Made by a program: the position numbers and the translations under genes
Shown: in pieces, positions 10,607 through 25,400 of the stretch
Position numbering within the stretch: the first letter of the stretch is position 1
Layout of the letters: every line of letters begins with the position of its first letter
From: Gonatopus flavifemur
Taxonomy: Eukaryota > Arthropoda > Insecta > Hymenoptera > Dryinidae
Length of the DNA: 64,000 bases
Assembly: GCA_018340375.1 (NCBI GenBank)
Contig: JAFFJZ010000001.1
Span: 42,896,001-42,960,000 of the forward strand
Direction: 5' to 3'
The notes under the pieces: model-generated
Told to the model about the DNA's origin: nothing
Database searches by the model: none
What the model saw: only the letters and a program-made list of their open reading frames with translations

Positions 10607-12003
10607 TACTGAAAAAACAGTTATCAGTTCACGGATGGGATGAAATGAGAATAGGATAATGAGAAAGGTGACATTCTATTTGACTTGATGGAGCTTCAAT
10701 ATTTCGACTCAAAAATATCTCAAAAGTTCAATTTTACGGAAACTTTTCACAAGCGCATGTCCGAGAATCTATAGGACATCAGTGAAATGACTCAATCAGA
10801 GTTTCTCGAGAGCAGTCGAAACATTGAGGCTGTATCAATCCTATTATGGAAACTTAGGACATTGAAATCCCTTTTTTTTTTAGAAATCCTGCTTCTGATT
10901 TTTTCAGTTCATCTCCCGATTTTTCGATATCTTATCTCTCCATTCAAATTTTCATGGTTTTGCATCACTGCTCAGTGGGGACATATTCCACATATCATAA
11001 TCCATACGGAAACATATCGAAAATTATATATAGTTTGTATAAAATTCAATAAAGTTTATATTCATTTCCTATATAATTATATACGGATTATATGTAATTC
11101 TGAAAGTCTCCCACATGAGAAGCCTTCAAAAAATAAAAAACAGGAAGAGGTTTTTCGATCCAGTTCATAGATGGATATTTTCTTTGATTTCTCCACTGTG
11201 CCTGTGGTATTTGAGATTATTTCTGACTGTCGCATTGAAAAATGCATTCACTTGAGAATTTTTATCCTTTCGTGTCTATATGCTCTTTGGAAGAGATTAA
11301 TATTGAATGTGAGAGGGGCAATTTTCTTCATACTCACCAGTGGGATTCGAAAGGATTTCAACACGTAATATCAAAAAATATCAGCACTTCTGTAACGTTA
11401 TTTTTTCATATTCATTATTGTGATTTTAATTTTATATTGGTATGACAAAGTTTCTTTGAAAATCTTGAAAAGCTCAAAAGTTTAATCAAGAGACACGGTA
11501 GCGTCTCCATGCCAACTGCATGAAAAAATCTTGGAAAAAAACATCTTAAATGAAAAAGCAGGAGTCGTGAGCTACCATGTATCCATGCACGTGAACCGAG
11601 TTTTTATCGACTGAATTTTTATCGGATTCCTAAAATATAACACAAATCTGTGTAACATCAACACAAATCAGAAATAAAATTCTAACACAGAATTGATGGA
11701 CGCGTATACACATCAAAAAGTGTTTACGGGAGGTCAAATTTCTAACAGTGTAACAAACAGTCATCAAGACGTAATTGAGAAGGGAATTGGAACATCCTCA
11801 TGCTATATTTGTTTCAATACACGCCTCTTTTACTTTTGGATTTTCACTAGAGTTATTCAGATTGTATTTACCTCCGGAATTTAAATCAATTGTTGAATAT
11901 TTCGTCGAGGAATTCACAATATTCATTGACAAACAGATAAAAATTCGTTATTCGCTGGTGAAAAAGGATGAAGGAAACTTTTTTAAGGGTGGTATTTTGA
12001 ATG
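10607..12003. other. No gene; patch of TAACACAG words
   Basis: The 127-codon frame at 10787-11170 has no recognisable domain and contains long T-rich runs. Around 11640-11752 the words TGTGTTA/TAACACA recur and the segment ends with TTCTAACAGTGTA, like a CACTGTTAGAA terminus, but a matching left end is not clear. Confidence 0.35.
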
Positions 12004-12352
12004 CACGGAGAAAAAAGAATTCACTATGACAGCGATACATGATTTTCTTGAGTACCTTCTGCTGGATCAGCAAATTCTTTGCCATCATAGCCATTTTGTT
12101 AGCTACGGCAGCGATTTTGCAGTTGTGGCAGTAGAAAATATTCGCCCCTCCAGCAAAATTCGTTTCTTATTCTGTATATAATACTGAAAATTGTGCTGGT
12201 CCAGCGAAAAATTTACTACTCCAGTTAATCATGTTGCTCCCTCAGCAATCCAGTTAGACGTGACACCGAATTGTTATCTAGGTTAGCAAAAAGATGTGCT
12301 GTCCTATATACAATACCTTGATTCACTGCGACCGCAAATTTTTTTCCCCGTG
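12004..12352. mobile_element. Group A element with CAGCAAA/GCTGG words (349 bp)
   Basis: The left end CACGGAGAAAAAAG and the right end TTTTTTTCCCCGTG are inverted, and TG flanks both sides (12002-12003 and 12353-12354). The interior repeats CAGCAAA, CCAGCAAAATT and GTAGCTA-like words. Related in word type to 43708-43978. No coding capacity. Confidence 0.8.
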
Positions 12353-14563
12353 TGTGTTACTGAATTTCAAATTTTTTCCATATCATATCACACAGTAATG
12401 TATATTTTCTTCGCTGAAATTTCCTTCAGACGCGATTAGAAAATGAATAAATTTTTGATTTGCATGAATAACTTTCCTTCCCATAACATATCATTGAAAA
12501 TTCGATCAGGGATTTATAACAGCGTAGTAGTATTCGACTTTCGGTTGCAAATCGGTGAATTTCCACTTTCCAGATTCGTGGAATTTGACTAATTCAAACC
12601 CTCTACCATTAGTCGGAACAGTTGCCGTTCTCAGTGTTATAAACTATTCGAGTGCAATTAAATCTCCACAGATAACTAGTGTGGATTAATCACATTGTTT
12701 ATGAATCGCCATATCATATTTCATTTGATTAAATATCAATGTTCCTCCTTAAAAATTTCCGAATTTCAAATGATCGATAATAATTTCATCTCCCACTAAA
12801 GCGGTTCCTTCAACTCCTTCAAACCGAAGATTAAATATTTGCACGAGTTGAAATTAACGCGTACAGGGAGAGATAGAGAGACCGAGTGAGAGAGAAAATA
12901 CTAGCGGGAGAGAGAGAGAGAGCGTTTGCGAATAACTAGTTCTTCATAATCTAGTGTAATACGTTATGCTCCCTGATGCTTGTTTCGTCTCTCTGCTTAT
13001 GGATGAAAAAGAGGAGTGGGGAGGGATAGAGGAGCGTGCAAACCCACAGTTATTACAAAGTGGTACGTAACTACATAATTCAGTTCAAAGTGTACTATAA
13101 ACATGCCCTCCTCACGCTGAGTGTGCCATGTTTCAGAGAAATAAAGAGACAAGAGTGAACGACCTACCGTGTTGAAAATCTTAACGTTGAAGATATACTT
13201 TTCAACCACAACATTGATACATGTTATGAGACATCCTATAATGATTTATCTTCTTTCATTATGCTATAAAATTTCTCATGTTGTCTCACAAGACTCCGAA
13301 TTTTATTCCCAGGCCTAAATGTCTAATTGAAAAGAACATTCCATAGGATACATTCAACAGACCGTCATGAATTCACAGCAGTTGAATTTTCATTCCATCA
13401 AATGAGATTTTGATGATTCAAATTTGAGGAATGAAGAAAACCAAGCGTCCTTTGATGGCATCATTCCTCGATGCATTGCCAAATATATGAGACCTAAGGT
13501 ACAAAATTTGCAGATCTATAATGTATACTCAGCTGCTTAAATTTGCATGACAACATCATGATGCTAATTGAAACTTGACTCATGGTTGAAATTGCAAATT
13601 TAAGACTTGAGTTACAAGAGACATGAAGTTCATCGGTTGAACATGAATAAACATACCAGCGAATTCACAAGAACAGGTGACGTGCTACAGTGTGAAATAG
13701 TTGCGTTCGGAACATCTATATTTGCATATAACAAATCTTCTACGAAGTTTAATTTAGGTGTTTGATATCTGCACCTACACTTTGAATTCTCCTATCATCG
13801 ATTCACATCGAATATATGCGGAGAAATTAACGGAATCATTCCAGTTTATCGATGAGTGAAATTGCGATATTTCATTTACATATCAACTGGAGGATAACAA
13901 CAAATTATTTCAACCCATCAATTATCAATTCTAGAGGAGGAAAGAATTTTGTTTATTATCAGACGTGTGGGATCTCATGAGGAAATTGATGGTAATTTAT
14001 CAAAGCACGGTGAAACCTTATTTCACCAGATGTTCGAATGTTCAACGTTTACATATTTCCAAACGAATGGATGGTAATAACGCCATAACGGACTGCTACA
14101 AAAAGCTTCTTTCGTATGTATTGAGCTTTTCTACATAACATACACATTATCCATTTCCTAGATACATCCAACGCAATTGCGAGTAATTTGTGTTGGGTAT
14201 TTATAATAGTTACGAGTAAATTGCTGGAAAATACGTATTAAGCACCGCCGGCAACGCGAGAGTGTATTCACGGAACTGGGTGGAAAGCCGGTGATGTTGG
14301 TTTGAACTTTGATGCAATACACGATCCGTCAATGTGGATTATACGCATAATGCTCGAGATAAAAAGACTACTCTCCGTAGTTACTATAACCTCTAAAAGG
14401 ATTTTGATAGACGTTGTGGAATCAGGGTTTCTTTAGATTTTGTTAGATCTATGAGGTCTCAAAAGCCTTCGTTCTCACATAGAAAATGATATTGAGATCC
14501 AACAATACATTGAAATAACTGCACTATACCAGCAAATATTCAATATATCAATTCACAGAAAAT
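12353..14563. other. No gene; GA microsatellite
   Basis: A (GA)n-rich low-complexity stretch lies at about 12867-12934 (GGGAGAGAGAGAGAGAG). The rest is AT-rich sequence with no supported feature. Confidence 0.4.
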
Positions 14564-14786
14564 CCCAACCAGAAATTGACAACAGGTGCAGTACTGTACC
14601 AGTACTTTTCAAAATTGGCAGGGTACTGGCATTTGTCTGGGATGATAACAGTTCTCTGTACCGAGGATTGAGTACTAATACTATTGTCCGCAATCAGTGC
14701 AGCGCCTGTACTGGATCAGTACCTGGCCGGCAATGAGCTCTCAGTACTGGTTCATCGGTACAGGCATAGTACTGTATTTCTATGTA

Positions 14787-16326
14787 CCCATGTGGAAACA
14801 TTTCCTGGCGTCCTGTATTGAATATAGGCCCCGTATGAGCTGATATTGGGTGTCCAAACTCAGGATGTCCTAGCCTTAGCCACTAAGGGGCCTAGTCAGG
14901 TTGCTGATATTCAACCTGATTTCTCTAACTCAGGGACACCCATATAAGACCCATATGGGACTGAACTGAATTACCAATGTTTTCCCCTGTTTTGAAAATC
15001 TAGGCACACCAACTATAGTCTGTATAGGGCCTAGCCAGGCTCCTCGTGTTCTCCCGAAGATCCTCATTCAAGCATACCTGTACACAACCCAGATAGGGCC
15101 AAACTGCATTTCCAACGTTTCCCCCTGTGGTGAAAATCTAAATGCACTCAACTATAGCCCAGATAGGGCCTTGCCCTTATATTGATTTTTTTCTAAATAA
15201 AAACCTACGTTAAAAACTCAGTTGACAAAATCTCATAGATGTCCAAATACCGCTATAGAATCCCTAGTATATCCTCATAATATTTTATCAGGTTCAATAG
15301 TGGTATTTGGACACTTTTATCAGAATTTGATAAGACGTATGAATTTTCTATGATCTTCTTTCTAGTAAGAACAAATTTACTCGAATCATATTGGTGATTT
15401 CTTTATGTGGCTGTTTCACTAATTATAACACTGATATGTGGCAGTATTCATCACATGTCAGTGTGAATACACGTATACCAATATATAAAAAACTGTTTCT
15501 TCAACGAAAAGTGTTAAAATGTCGAGTGATCGATGTTTTGTGATATATGCACTCAAAAAAATATTTCATTCATGATTACTGTGTTCACACTATCGGCGAA
15601 TTATATCAAAAAATCGAAAAAAACATGACTATATGGTTAATTGCAAGGCCTAATGAGGCTGTTTTGTTTTTTGATACAGTCCGATAATGTACACTGAGAG
15701 AAGTGGAATGTAATAAGTACCATGTACAAATAGTGATTGGGGGACAGCTTCGCGAAATCGGTTTCGGATACTATGGAGAATCGTAGCAATGTTCATGCAC
15801 ATGGGAATGGTTACCATTTACATGAAGATTGATACCAAATAACATAGTCGACATCATCAACTTAGAAGTTCTGTCATTTAACTACCATTTTCGCATGGTA
15901 ATAGTTACAGTTCACTTTTCTCAGTGTATGAACCAAGTAATGTTGGGTGAAATACTGAGTACTAGTACTAATTCCAGGCCCTGTCCGGGTTCAAGTCGAA
16001 GTGGTCTGGGTACAGATAGGACCTTGGATAGCCCAATTTACAATCGAAGAAGTTCCCACCTAGGATTATCTCCTTGCAATATTTATTCAATTTGATAATA
16101 TTCGCAACAATTTATTAGTCTTCTAAAGGTTCTATTTTCAGCGCCTGCGTTGGCTTCATCATGGGTGTCCTACATAGGCCCAAGTTGGGAATACTATACA
16201 GGCCCTGAAGATGAGTGCGTGATAATTCTGTCTAGGTCCTATAAGGGTAACCAAAACAGGGCCTGGAATAAAATAAGGACGCCTAGTTTGGCCCAAACCG
16301 TCGCTAAGCATTAATTTCCACACGGG
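14787..16326. mobile_element. Group B element, GGGCC-word family, nested (1540 bp)
   Basis: It starts CCCATGTGGAAACATTT, ends AATTTCCACACGGG, and is flanked by TA (14785-14786 and 16327-16328). Both outer parts hold GGGCCTAG, CAGATAGGGCC and TAGGCCC words. It sits inside the AGTACT element (14564-16433) and is itself interrupted at 15692-15926. The middle (about 15190-15690) is plain AT-rich DNA. No transposase is visible. Confidence 0.75.
15692..15926. mobile_element. Group A element, innermost level of the nest (235 bp)
   Basis: CACTGAGAGAAGTG at the left and CACTTTTCTCAGTG at the right, with TA on both sides (15690-15691 and 15927-15928). The interior repeats GGTAACCATT/ATGGTA-type words (GAATGGTTACCATTTACATG, CGCATGGTAATAG). 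Non-coding. Confidence 0.85.
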
Positions 16327-16433
16327 TATCCAGTACTAATCTAGTACGTGTTGGCCAAGTGTTGAAGACCCAATACTGGTACTGTACTGCACCTGTTCCC
16401 AACATTGGCAATATTCCGATTTGTCTGATTGGG

Positions 16434-19400
16434 ATATATTCATAAGCGCAGTCTAAGAGCTGTCTAGAATGTCTCGCTAGGCCCTCTCTAACACCAAAAC
16501 AAAGAATAGAATGATTCCTTCAAACAATTGGCAATTCACATATCAATACTCACAAATGTAGTATTTACAACATTCTTTTTCGAATTTATAAAAAAAGAAA
16601 AGAATATATCGTCTTCACTCTCCCAAATCAATATCGTTTATTCATTCCATAACTCCATTCACCTTCCTCATTGCTTTTCATTCCATTAACATATTTCCTC
16701 GATACACCCTTCACAATGAAAATTATTCATAATCTCTCAAGTGCTTCGCATACACTTCCCTTCTTCCAAATATTTCATCACATCTCTACCCATCAATTGA
16801 ACTGACGCTAAATATATCTTGCAAGCATCGTCTTGAATCAGAAATATCGTATATTTTTCCACACTCGATTTCGTTTTCGAAACTTTAATGTATTTTAAAA
16901 TCACTTCGAGTACGAACTTGTGGCGTGTAGCTGGGAATCATTTATACGAAGGAGTTGAGCAATTTCATACAATTTCCCTATTTTTAAGCTCAACCTCATA
17001 CCCAATGCCGTGAAGCTCGGGTTCGTCAAAGGATGGCGATATAGCGAGACGCGACGAGGAAATGAATAGAATATGGCACTTTGAAAAATTTTTCACTCGA
17101 AGAATACGCGATAGATGAAAATCATTTCTCGATCGGAACGATGATAGAATTGGAGCTTTTAGTTCCTCATCGTTCATGGCCTCGTTCATGGAAAGTTTCT
17201 TATACAAGATCTTTTTAATCGTTTTTATCACGAACTACGGAAATTTTCAATTGCTCAGTTGTCAAAACTATGATTTTTTGTAAAGGGAAGTGGAGGAGGA
17301 GAAATGCATTTGAGGGACAGATGTATACACGGTTTAATATGAACATAAAGATGTTTTAATTGATCATTCTCATGTTGGAAGAATATGATAATATGAGAAG
17401 AACTATGAAAAATGAAAAATTGTAACCCCTCTTCTCTTTCCTATATTGCTTCCTCTCCATCTCCCATCCTTTACCCTGCTTTATTTTTCACGTCACGATT
17501 TGTGCTCGAGAAGAGAGAAAAGAGGAAGAGAGTGAAAGGATGATGATGATGATGAAGAAGAGAGGGAATTTCCTTCTTCAGTGTTCCCCCTCTCCCTGTT
17601 TTCTCCTGCTTCAGTCTCTGTGTTCCTTTTCACCCTTTCCAGTCTCTTGGTTTCCTTTCAGAATCGAATCGCTGAATGCCGGTCCGAAGCGAGGGTCGTG
17701 TACTTACGTATACGTAAGTAGGTATGTCTCTGTCCTCCTCCATCTCTTTCTTTTTGATCATTCCTCGCTCGTTCTGAGGCAGAGATGGTGGCAGTCATGT
17801 AAATAGGCCACCAGTATAATTTATACTTGTCGAGCAGCAAGGAATAAGCTAGCCGACTGATCCAACTTGACTTGAAAATTTGCAAACATATCGTGTAATG
17901 GCAACGACATTCAAACTTCCATCCTCCCGTCAAGTACCTTTTCATTTTTATTCTAGAGATTTCATCGTGTTAAGAATCTACTATTCCTCGACAAGCTTGT
18001 TGGAGTATATTTTCAGTTTCGTCTGAGTCGAAATTTTGAGAAAGCAAAATCGTTTCATTGTTCTCTGAGAGAGATTTCAGAAATAATAGTGAAATAATAG
18101 ACTTGAATGAGAATTCAATTATACAAATTTTTCTCCATGTAGGGTCGATGACATCCTCTTTCGATATCCGTGAGGGTTAAGCATCAATACACAGCACCCA
18201 TTTTCAATCCGGAGAGAATAATCTAACGAGAGCTTCAGTTGAGCTACATGGAATTGTGATTAACCTTCTTGCAGAATCCTCATCCCTCACAACGGTTTTC
18301 TCCTCCAATGTTTTTTGCGTATTAATAATTTCATTCAAGCTGCATGGAATGTTGACACAACGTACGCATCAATTCCAACTAATCTTCTGCGAAATCATCT
18401 CAATGTAATGCAGCGAAAAAACTGAATGCTGCGAAGTATCGCACAGACTCTCAGTGAAGTGAATTCAACAGGATCTACTTCGGAAACTGAGGGTCTCTTT
18501 GATACGATTAAAATTGATATGGACCAACTCTGAGAGATGAAGTTTTCACATTCCGTCAAAAGCTGTTAATGAACGGAACATACTTTCTACTCTCAACGAG
18601 TTGTTATAAAAATGTATCTTCATGAATGGTAAGCTTACAATAATCTCAGGATCATCCTTCTTATTCATCACGTCATCTCTCTGAGAAATTTGGATGAAAA
18701 TCCCTGTATTCCGAGTATTCAGGGAATGACAATTCTTTGTAGCAGAGGAAAAACAGCAATCTGTTATAATAAAAATGTAATTATATTAGTTTTCATTTTT
18801 TTTCGAGAATTAATTACACAGCGGTGTAGAAAAATGAGAGAAGAACGACGAAGAACAGTATAAAAAAGATTTCTCAGTCTTTTTTCCTCTCTTCGTTTTG
18901 TTTTCACTCTAGATGTCGATTCTTCTTGCGATCGTAGCACAATAAACAACAAAATTGGTGTGATTCTTTCAACCCCCATATCCACTAGAAACTACAATAT
19001 ACGTTCAGTTCGTCAATCCGTCAGTCAGTCAACTAGCATATAGTAGTACCTCTCATGCCTTCAATTAAAACCAAAGTGTTGGGTGAAAAATTCACAAGAA
19101 TAGCCGACATAGCTTCCAAGGACACTACTGTCCAAGTTGTTGCCTTTCTATTACTAATGCTATCATTCAACCGATGCCGATGTGCCGTTTCTGTTTTCTT
19201 CGTTGCTGTTACCGCGTACCTGTCGTCGAGAGGAAATTACACTCTGGTTTTCTCATTTGTGTGATACAATGAGATGACTGTTAACGTTATGCAAACGGTC
19301 GACCTTCGTTCTCCTCCTGCTCATCTTAAGGATCTTTCTAACCGATCTTCAATACATGCGATTAGTTTTCTTTGTTCGGATCAAAATTTGATTTTGATCA

Positions 19401-22400
19401 GATGAGATCGTATGAAGGTATAAAATAAAGAAAATTTTTTTATTCTGCAAGGATAATGCAAAAAAAGTTCGTTATCGTAATACCAAAGAATTATCATTTA
19501 AATGATCAAACCAATTATCATCGGTTCTACTAATAGCGAAACGTGCAAATCAGATTGTTGTAACGGCTTCATCCTTCCACCTGATAACGAATATTGGAGT
19601 TCCAATAAAGATAATGACATTTTTTTGTTCTTATGTCCATTGCACATGAAGTTGAACAATTTGGGAGGAGCTTGAGAACTGGAGGAGTTTGTGGAGTAGA
19701 AAATTGATGCTTTCAAAAGGTATCATGGTCATTTGAATCTTAATTGTTCATTTGTTATCTCTTCCACTCCAGCTGGTCATTCGACCTTCTGAACAGATCG
19801 ATTTTCTAGCTCACAAAGTTTTCCAGCCCTCAGGCATTTGACAAACTTGATTTTGTACTCTCCAGTTGAATTTACAAGTCAATGTGAAAATTGTTTCACA
19901 GGATAATTTCCCGATGTATTGTTCTCTTGTATCTTGACACTTCATTTCGATGTAGAAAATTTTAGCATGAAAAGATGGATTTTTGTGTTCAGAGGTTCAG
20001 AGTGAACACGACTTTATATTTTCACAATTCTTTCCACCAAATTTTGACATATGATAAATAAAACAATCCAATATTGGAATCGTCTACAGCTTTGACAATA
20101 AGGAACATCTTTATGCCAGAACAACATCGAAGTCACGTTAAAACATTCGTATCAAGGAGAGAAAAATTGTAATACTTTTTTCCATCGTAGTGGGTTCCCA
20201 ATAAATTATTCACTACTTTGCTCCAGGTTAGTTTAATGAGAACTCACCCCAACGAGGTTATCAGGGAAACAAAGTTTGATGATGTCTTCACATAATTCAA
20301 CCGAATATCAATAGTCACATAGCGAATCGATCAACCACGGATGGATTCAGAAAAACTTGTTTGCTCGAGTCGTGAAAGACACGAAATTGAGGAGAATGAG
20401 GGATGAGAAGCGAGGGCGGAACGCTGGAGATACGACTAGGATGGTGATCATGAAACTTGGCTCATTGAATTAATTATAGTTAATTGGCAATTACCGTAGC
20501 CGCGGCTCGCAACTCTGATAGAGTGGTGCTCCGACTGCGGCCACCACCGTCGATGGAACGACAGAAGCTTTCGCTACAGCTACCGTGGAGAATGTATTTT
20601 TGGCATCACACGTATGTCATGATGCATCGCGCTTTCGCTTTACTCGTCAAGCCAATATCATGCACTGCTTTAACCAAGTTTATATGACAATCTATATAGT
20701 AAATTTACCACATAATGATGCGTTGTGTTAATCAGGGATAATAAATTGAAACTATTTGGGTAATGGCACATACGCTAAACCGATAACATGAATTTCCGGT
20801 GTGTCTATTGAATAGGATAAAGCGACAACTTAGTGTAACTTGAGCAGATTATGATTGTCAATTCGTGTGCTCGAGAGAATTTCAATCGAAATTTCAGACC
20901 GGAATTATGCACGAACTTTTGACATCAATGAATTCATGATAATTTTATAAAAACTCACTGGAAACTTTATGAAACTATGGGTTCTGTCGAATCATCATGA
21001 AATTTCCATGCAATTTCGACGAGGCTTTCATAAAAATGTATAAATCTTTGAAGTTTTTTACGCCTCTATTAAATAGCAACAAGTTTTTATGGGGAGGATT
21101 CCATTAAACCTTCAGAAGATTGGCGACATTATCTCAAAATTTGAATTAAAAAAATCTAACCCCATTGGAGATGGAATCACCCGGCAGTTCAGAAACGCAG
21201 ACTGTTGAAAATCCAGCTTTCCGATCTCGACGAGGTTCATCGAATTTTTATGTGAAGAGTTTTCTTGTTTTCACATTTTTGTTAATGTGCTGTGGGTATA
21301 TAGCAGTTTACCTTAAATTTGATTTTCGTTGGAAAATTCCTTAGCTGATATTTTTGGAGATCGGTTACTTTATAGGACAAATAAAATTCCTATTCCAAGA
21401 ATCTTTCATCACATATACAAATGTTTATACGATTTTTGAAACTTTGATCCTTTCCTTTCGCACCTTTGTAGAGATTGTATTGATAAATCAGTTGCATAAG
21501 CCCAGCAGATGGACGGAATACCAAAGGCTTGTGTGAGGGAATCCGTTCACAATATCGGACGTGTGATCCATTTCACAGCACTGAATATCTCACATTGAAC
21601 TCTGATTATTGTTTGAAAGACAATGTGAAGCAATGTATTTATCGAAACCAGAGGAGATTCGTTTATTCAATGAAATATGTACTATTCTAAAACATGAAAC
21701 ACTTTGGATGGAATGAATTTTTCTTATTGAATAATGAATTTCCCTGGGACAAAAATTTATCATGAACAAACTGGATGAATAATCACTTTTTCTCCGCTCC
21801 CATAAATTAAAGAGAATTAGAAGAAGGAAAATGATTTTCAGATAATTGTAGTAATTACGTTCGTAACCTCTTTCTCGTTCTAAACCTCGTGAATTACTTT
21901 GCGGCGTCGAATCCAAGTGAATGAGTAAAATAATTTGCAGCTCAAATAGTTAAGCTGCTTACTCGATGCATACTATATACGTAGTTATCAAAGTCACTTG
22001 AAAGGAGTTTCTACAGGTTCTATGGAATCTCATAATTACACCCCTTTTGTATCCTGAGTTTCTCAAACTTCGTTTTCAACTTCGTCGAATGGGATGCTAC
22101 CATGTCGCGTCCTGGTGCCTTTTGCCAGGGAAATCATGGGAATAATGTAACGGAAAGTCAACTTCACGTCTCTCCTTACATATCCTTCACCAAACCTGTA
22201 TTCATGTATTTATTCACCTCAGTATATTTATTCTAGTGTTATCTCAAGCTCTTCCCTCCCTCTCCTCTTTCTAACTGCCTTTTCGACAAAACGTTGACAG
22301 ACAAACACGTACGATCATTGTAATCGTGAAGATAGTCGTTCACGGTTCCCCGATATCTCTGAATGTACGCGCATAGAAATCAGATTATATTAAATTAGAT

Positions 22401-25400
22401 TCACCATGCCACGGCTTTGAGTTTCCATGAAACAAGAACGAACGGTACGTATCTCTCGAGTATAACAATCTTGACATCAAAATAATACATTGGATTTTGA
22501 ATCACATCGAATAAGTTAATTTATTTGTTGCAAAACTCTACACTTTGAAGGATTACATACCTTCTATCAACTTTAACATCTGATAGCATGAAATGAGCGA
22601 ATTTATAGCGTATCGCATCAATGATACCACGCTATGCGGAAACAGAATTCATCGAGGATATTGAATTTTCGCAGAGAAAACGTCCCGTACGAATTGCTGG
22701 ATAATTCTTAAACCTTGTGTATATATTTTGAGTTGATGGAATGTATTCATTAATCGCATAGTTCTGTGTATGCACATATGAGGTATGTACTTATGATACG
22801 TCCTTCCCGTATTAAATCGATCTCTACCGAGACAGTATCCAAAGATCCATTATTATGGATGGCTGAGCATAATACCTTGGAGAGCCGTTCTCGCGAAAAC
22901 CGCGTTATCCAGTGCTCGAGCGAGGCTCGAGATTATCATGCCCGCGGTAATTAACCCTAAGGTCTCGATCGACCCACGGGTATTAATTAATTACACACGT
23001 TCTCCGTGTGCCAGCCACCCAAACCGTCCTGACTGTCTTCCCTTATTATTCCTCCTCTCTCGTTTCCTCTCCCCCTCTCCTCCGATGTATTCTCTCTCCT
23101 TCGTTCCTCTTTCAACGCCGGAGAACGAATTTCAAACGTTCCTCCATTCGAACTGGTCACTTCTGCTTCCTTCCATTCTCGTGAATCATTCTCGATTAAA
23201 ACTTCGAATTTATACGATTCTATGGACTGAACCGAGCGCTTGATATTAGCATAACAATGATCGAAGATTATCATTCTGTGACAATTCAAGCACAAATGAG
23301 AAGAGGGTTACTTTATGGGGGAGAGAATTCACATAATTAGGAAGGAAACGATCGGATCGGGAAAATCTTATGGAAATGATGGTACTGGATTATTCATTCG
23401 AATGTCGAGAAAAAAAGCATAATATTTGAGAAGACATTTCTGGTACGTTCCCCGATTTCACTCCAGATAATTCGGATGATTTGTATTCTCAGATGAATTG
23501 ATTGAATTGAAAAACAGATATATATCTGAATTTCAAATCAGATTTTAGTATTGAAAGGATTATGAAGAATAATTTGTGCTCAACATTCTGATCAGAGGTG
23601 AACTCCGACCGGGCAATGTAAATTTTCATACCTCTCGCAAGAAAATCCTTGTCAATTTAATTGAATTTTTTATTCCCACCTGCGCATAAAAAATTTATAT
23701 GCATTTGTGTGACGTTTTTTGGAACGTTGTTTTGTATTGGGGGTGAAGTAAATTTGTGAGTTTCCTTCAAATCATCCGCTGTGAGTCGTATTCCTAAAGA
23801 TAATGATATTTAAAAAAATGAGATTGAAGGCTTAGAAGTTTTGGAAAAAGGAACTTCCCGAAACAATTTTCCATTCCCCATGAACAAGTTTTTGGAATGA
23901 ATTTCAAAAAGATGTAAAATAGTCGAACACATTTTTGTAAATTTGTATTTCACAATACAGTACTTTCTTCATTTTCTACAGGAAAGAAGTAAAAGATCGT
24001 TACATATATATTTCGCATCATTACAGATATTTTCAGTATGTACATTTATATGTTACGTATATACATACAAAAGTGATTGAAAATTATGATAAAAATCAAA
24101 GGAACAAATCTCATTCCTCGAAACACGCATACATTAGTGCTTTGAGGTATACGAAATACGAGAACTCAAAAGCATACGACGAAGCAACGTCAACGACTGG
24201 AGGAATCAGAATTCAGAGTTTTCGGTTCGTGTCAGCGACTCGTTACATGACATTTTGCTGTCTCAACAAACATTAATGATAATCTTCAAGGAGAATAAAG
24301 AAGGAAAAATTCCGAACGAGGGAAAAAGAAAGAAATCTAAGTAACTCTAAGAATAATAATCATTGATTTCACCCGTTGATTTTCGGTACCAGAACTGACT
24401 ATCAAATGACCGTCGAATCGATTTCAAGTCTATTCTGCTGTGTTTTTTTTGCTATTCGTGTGATGTCCAAAAAGTTTATCGTGTCTATTTTATCCTGCGG
24501 TTTTCTAAAGTCGTTCCAAATTGAAGCTAATCAAATTTCGGTGATTTTCAAAATTTATTACATTTAATTCAAATTTAGAGTGGATGAAAATTTGAAATAT
24601 CATTTTGTATGAATCCAAAAGATTCATGTTAGATGTGTGAAAAATGTATTGAGACATTTTTGTCTAAGTAATCTCAGAGGTATTATCGAATCTCTTTTTA
24701 AATATTAACTAAATTTTAGAATGAGATATTACAAAGATTATGGCGACTCACACATGGATCTCCACAGGAGAAATTTACGAGTTATTCAGGGCGATTTTGT
24801 TCGAACTTGGATATTCGCGACCTTTCCTCTCCAGGAATACATAAAATATCGAAATCACATAGTAGTCGATGGATAAATTTTTCAGTGAATCGAGTCAACC
24901 ATTTCACAGACAAATGAATAAAGAATGTCCAATGATAATTCCTGCATCATGGTTGAAAAATCGACCGACTACTCGATAACCGTGATACCATGGCGTGATA
25001 ATCATTACTTTCAATTGGTTAGAATAAATGTGGAGAGGAAAATATTGACGCAATAAATCCAAAAGGTTCGTTGGAGAATCAAAAAAGAAAATCATGTTAT
25101 GGATGAATAATATATTTTCCAGATTCATGAAATGCAATGGAAAAAAAACTCACTTGTTAATAAAGCTATGTTCAAAAGAAGAATCATGGAAGAAGAAATC
25201 TTTTGTTCGTAGAGTCACATCTGTATCTTGAGAAAAAAACCTTCTTTGCGACAGAATTGTTTCAGTTTTACCAGAGAGAATTTTTAATACATTATATACA
25301 AGGGTAACAATGAAAATAAGGAGGAAAAATTATGAATAATGTGGGAAACCTACGTGTGAGGGGGAAGGAGTTTTCGTAAAATAAGTATCGCAAACATCGG

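Larger units (their letters stand above)
14564..16433. mobile_element. Group B element, AGTACT-word family, interrupted by nested insertions
   Basis: Left end CCCAACCAGAAATTGACAAC and right end, read in reverse, CCCAATCAGACAAAT. Both are followed inward by an ACAGGTGCAGTAC word, and AT flanks each side (14562-14563 and 16434-16435). The interior carries CAGTACTGG words on both sides of the insert at 14787-16326. Without the insert and its TA duplication the element is 328 bp, close to the 320 bp of the intact copy at 58036-58355. That agreement supports the boundaries. Confidence 0.8.

Noticed and set aside
10965..11010. CTCAGTGGGGACATATTCC as a second Transib-like end
   Set aside because: No A-rich nonamer at the right spacing and no partner end.
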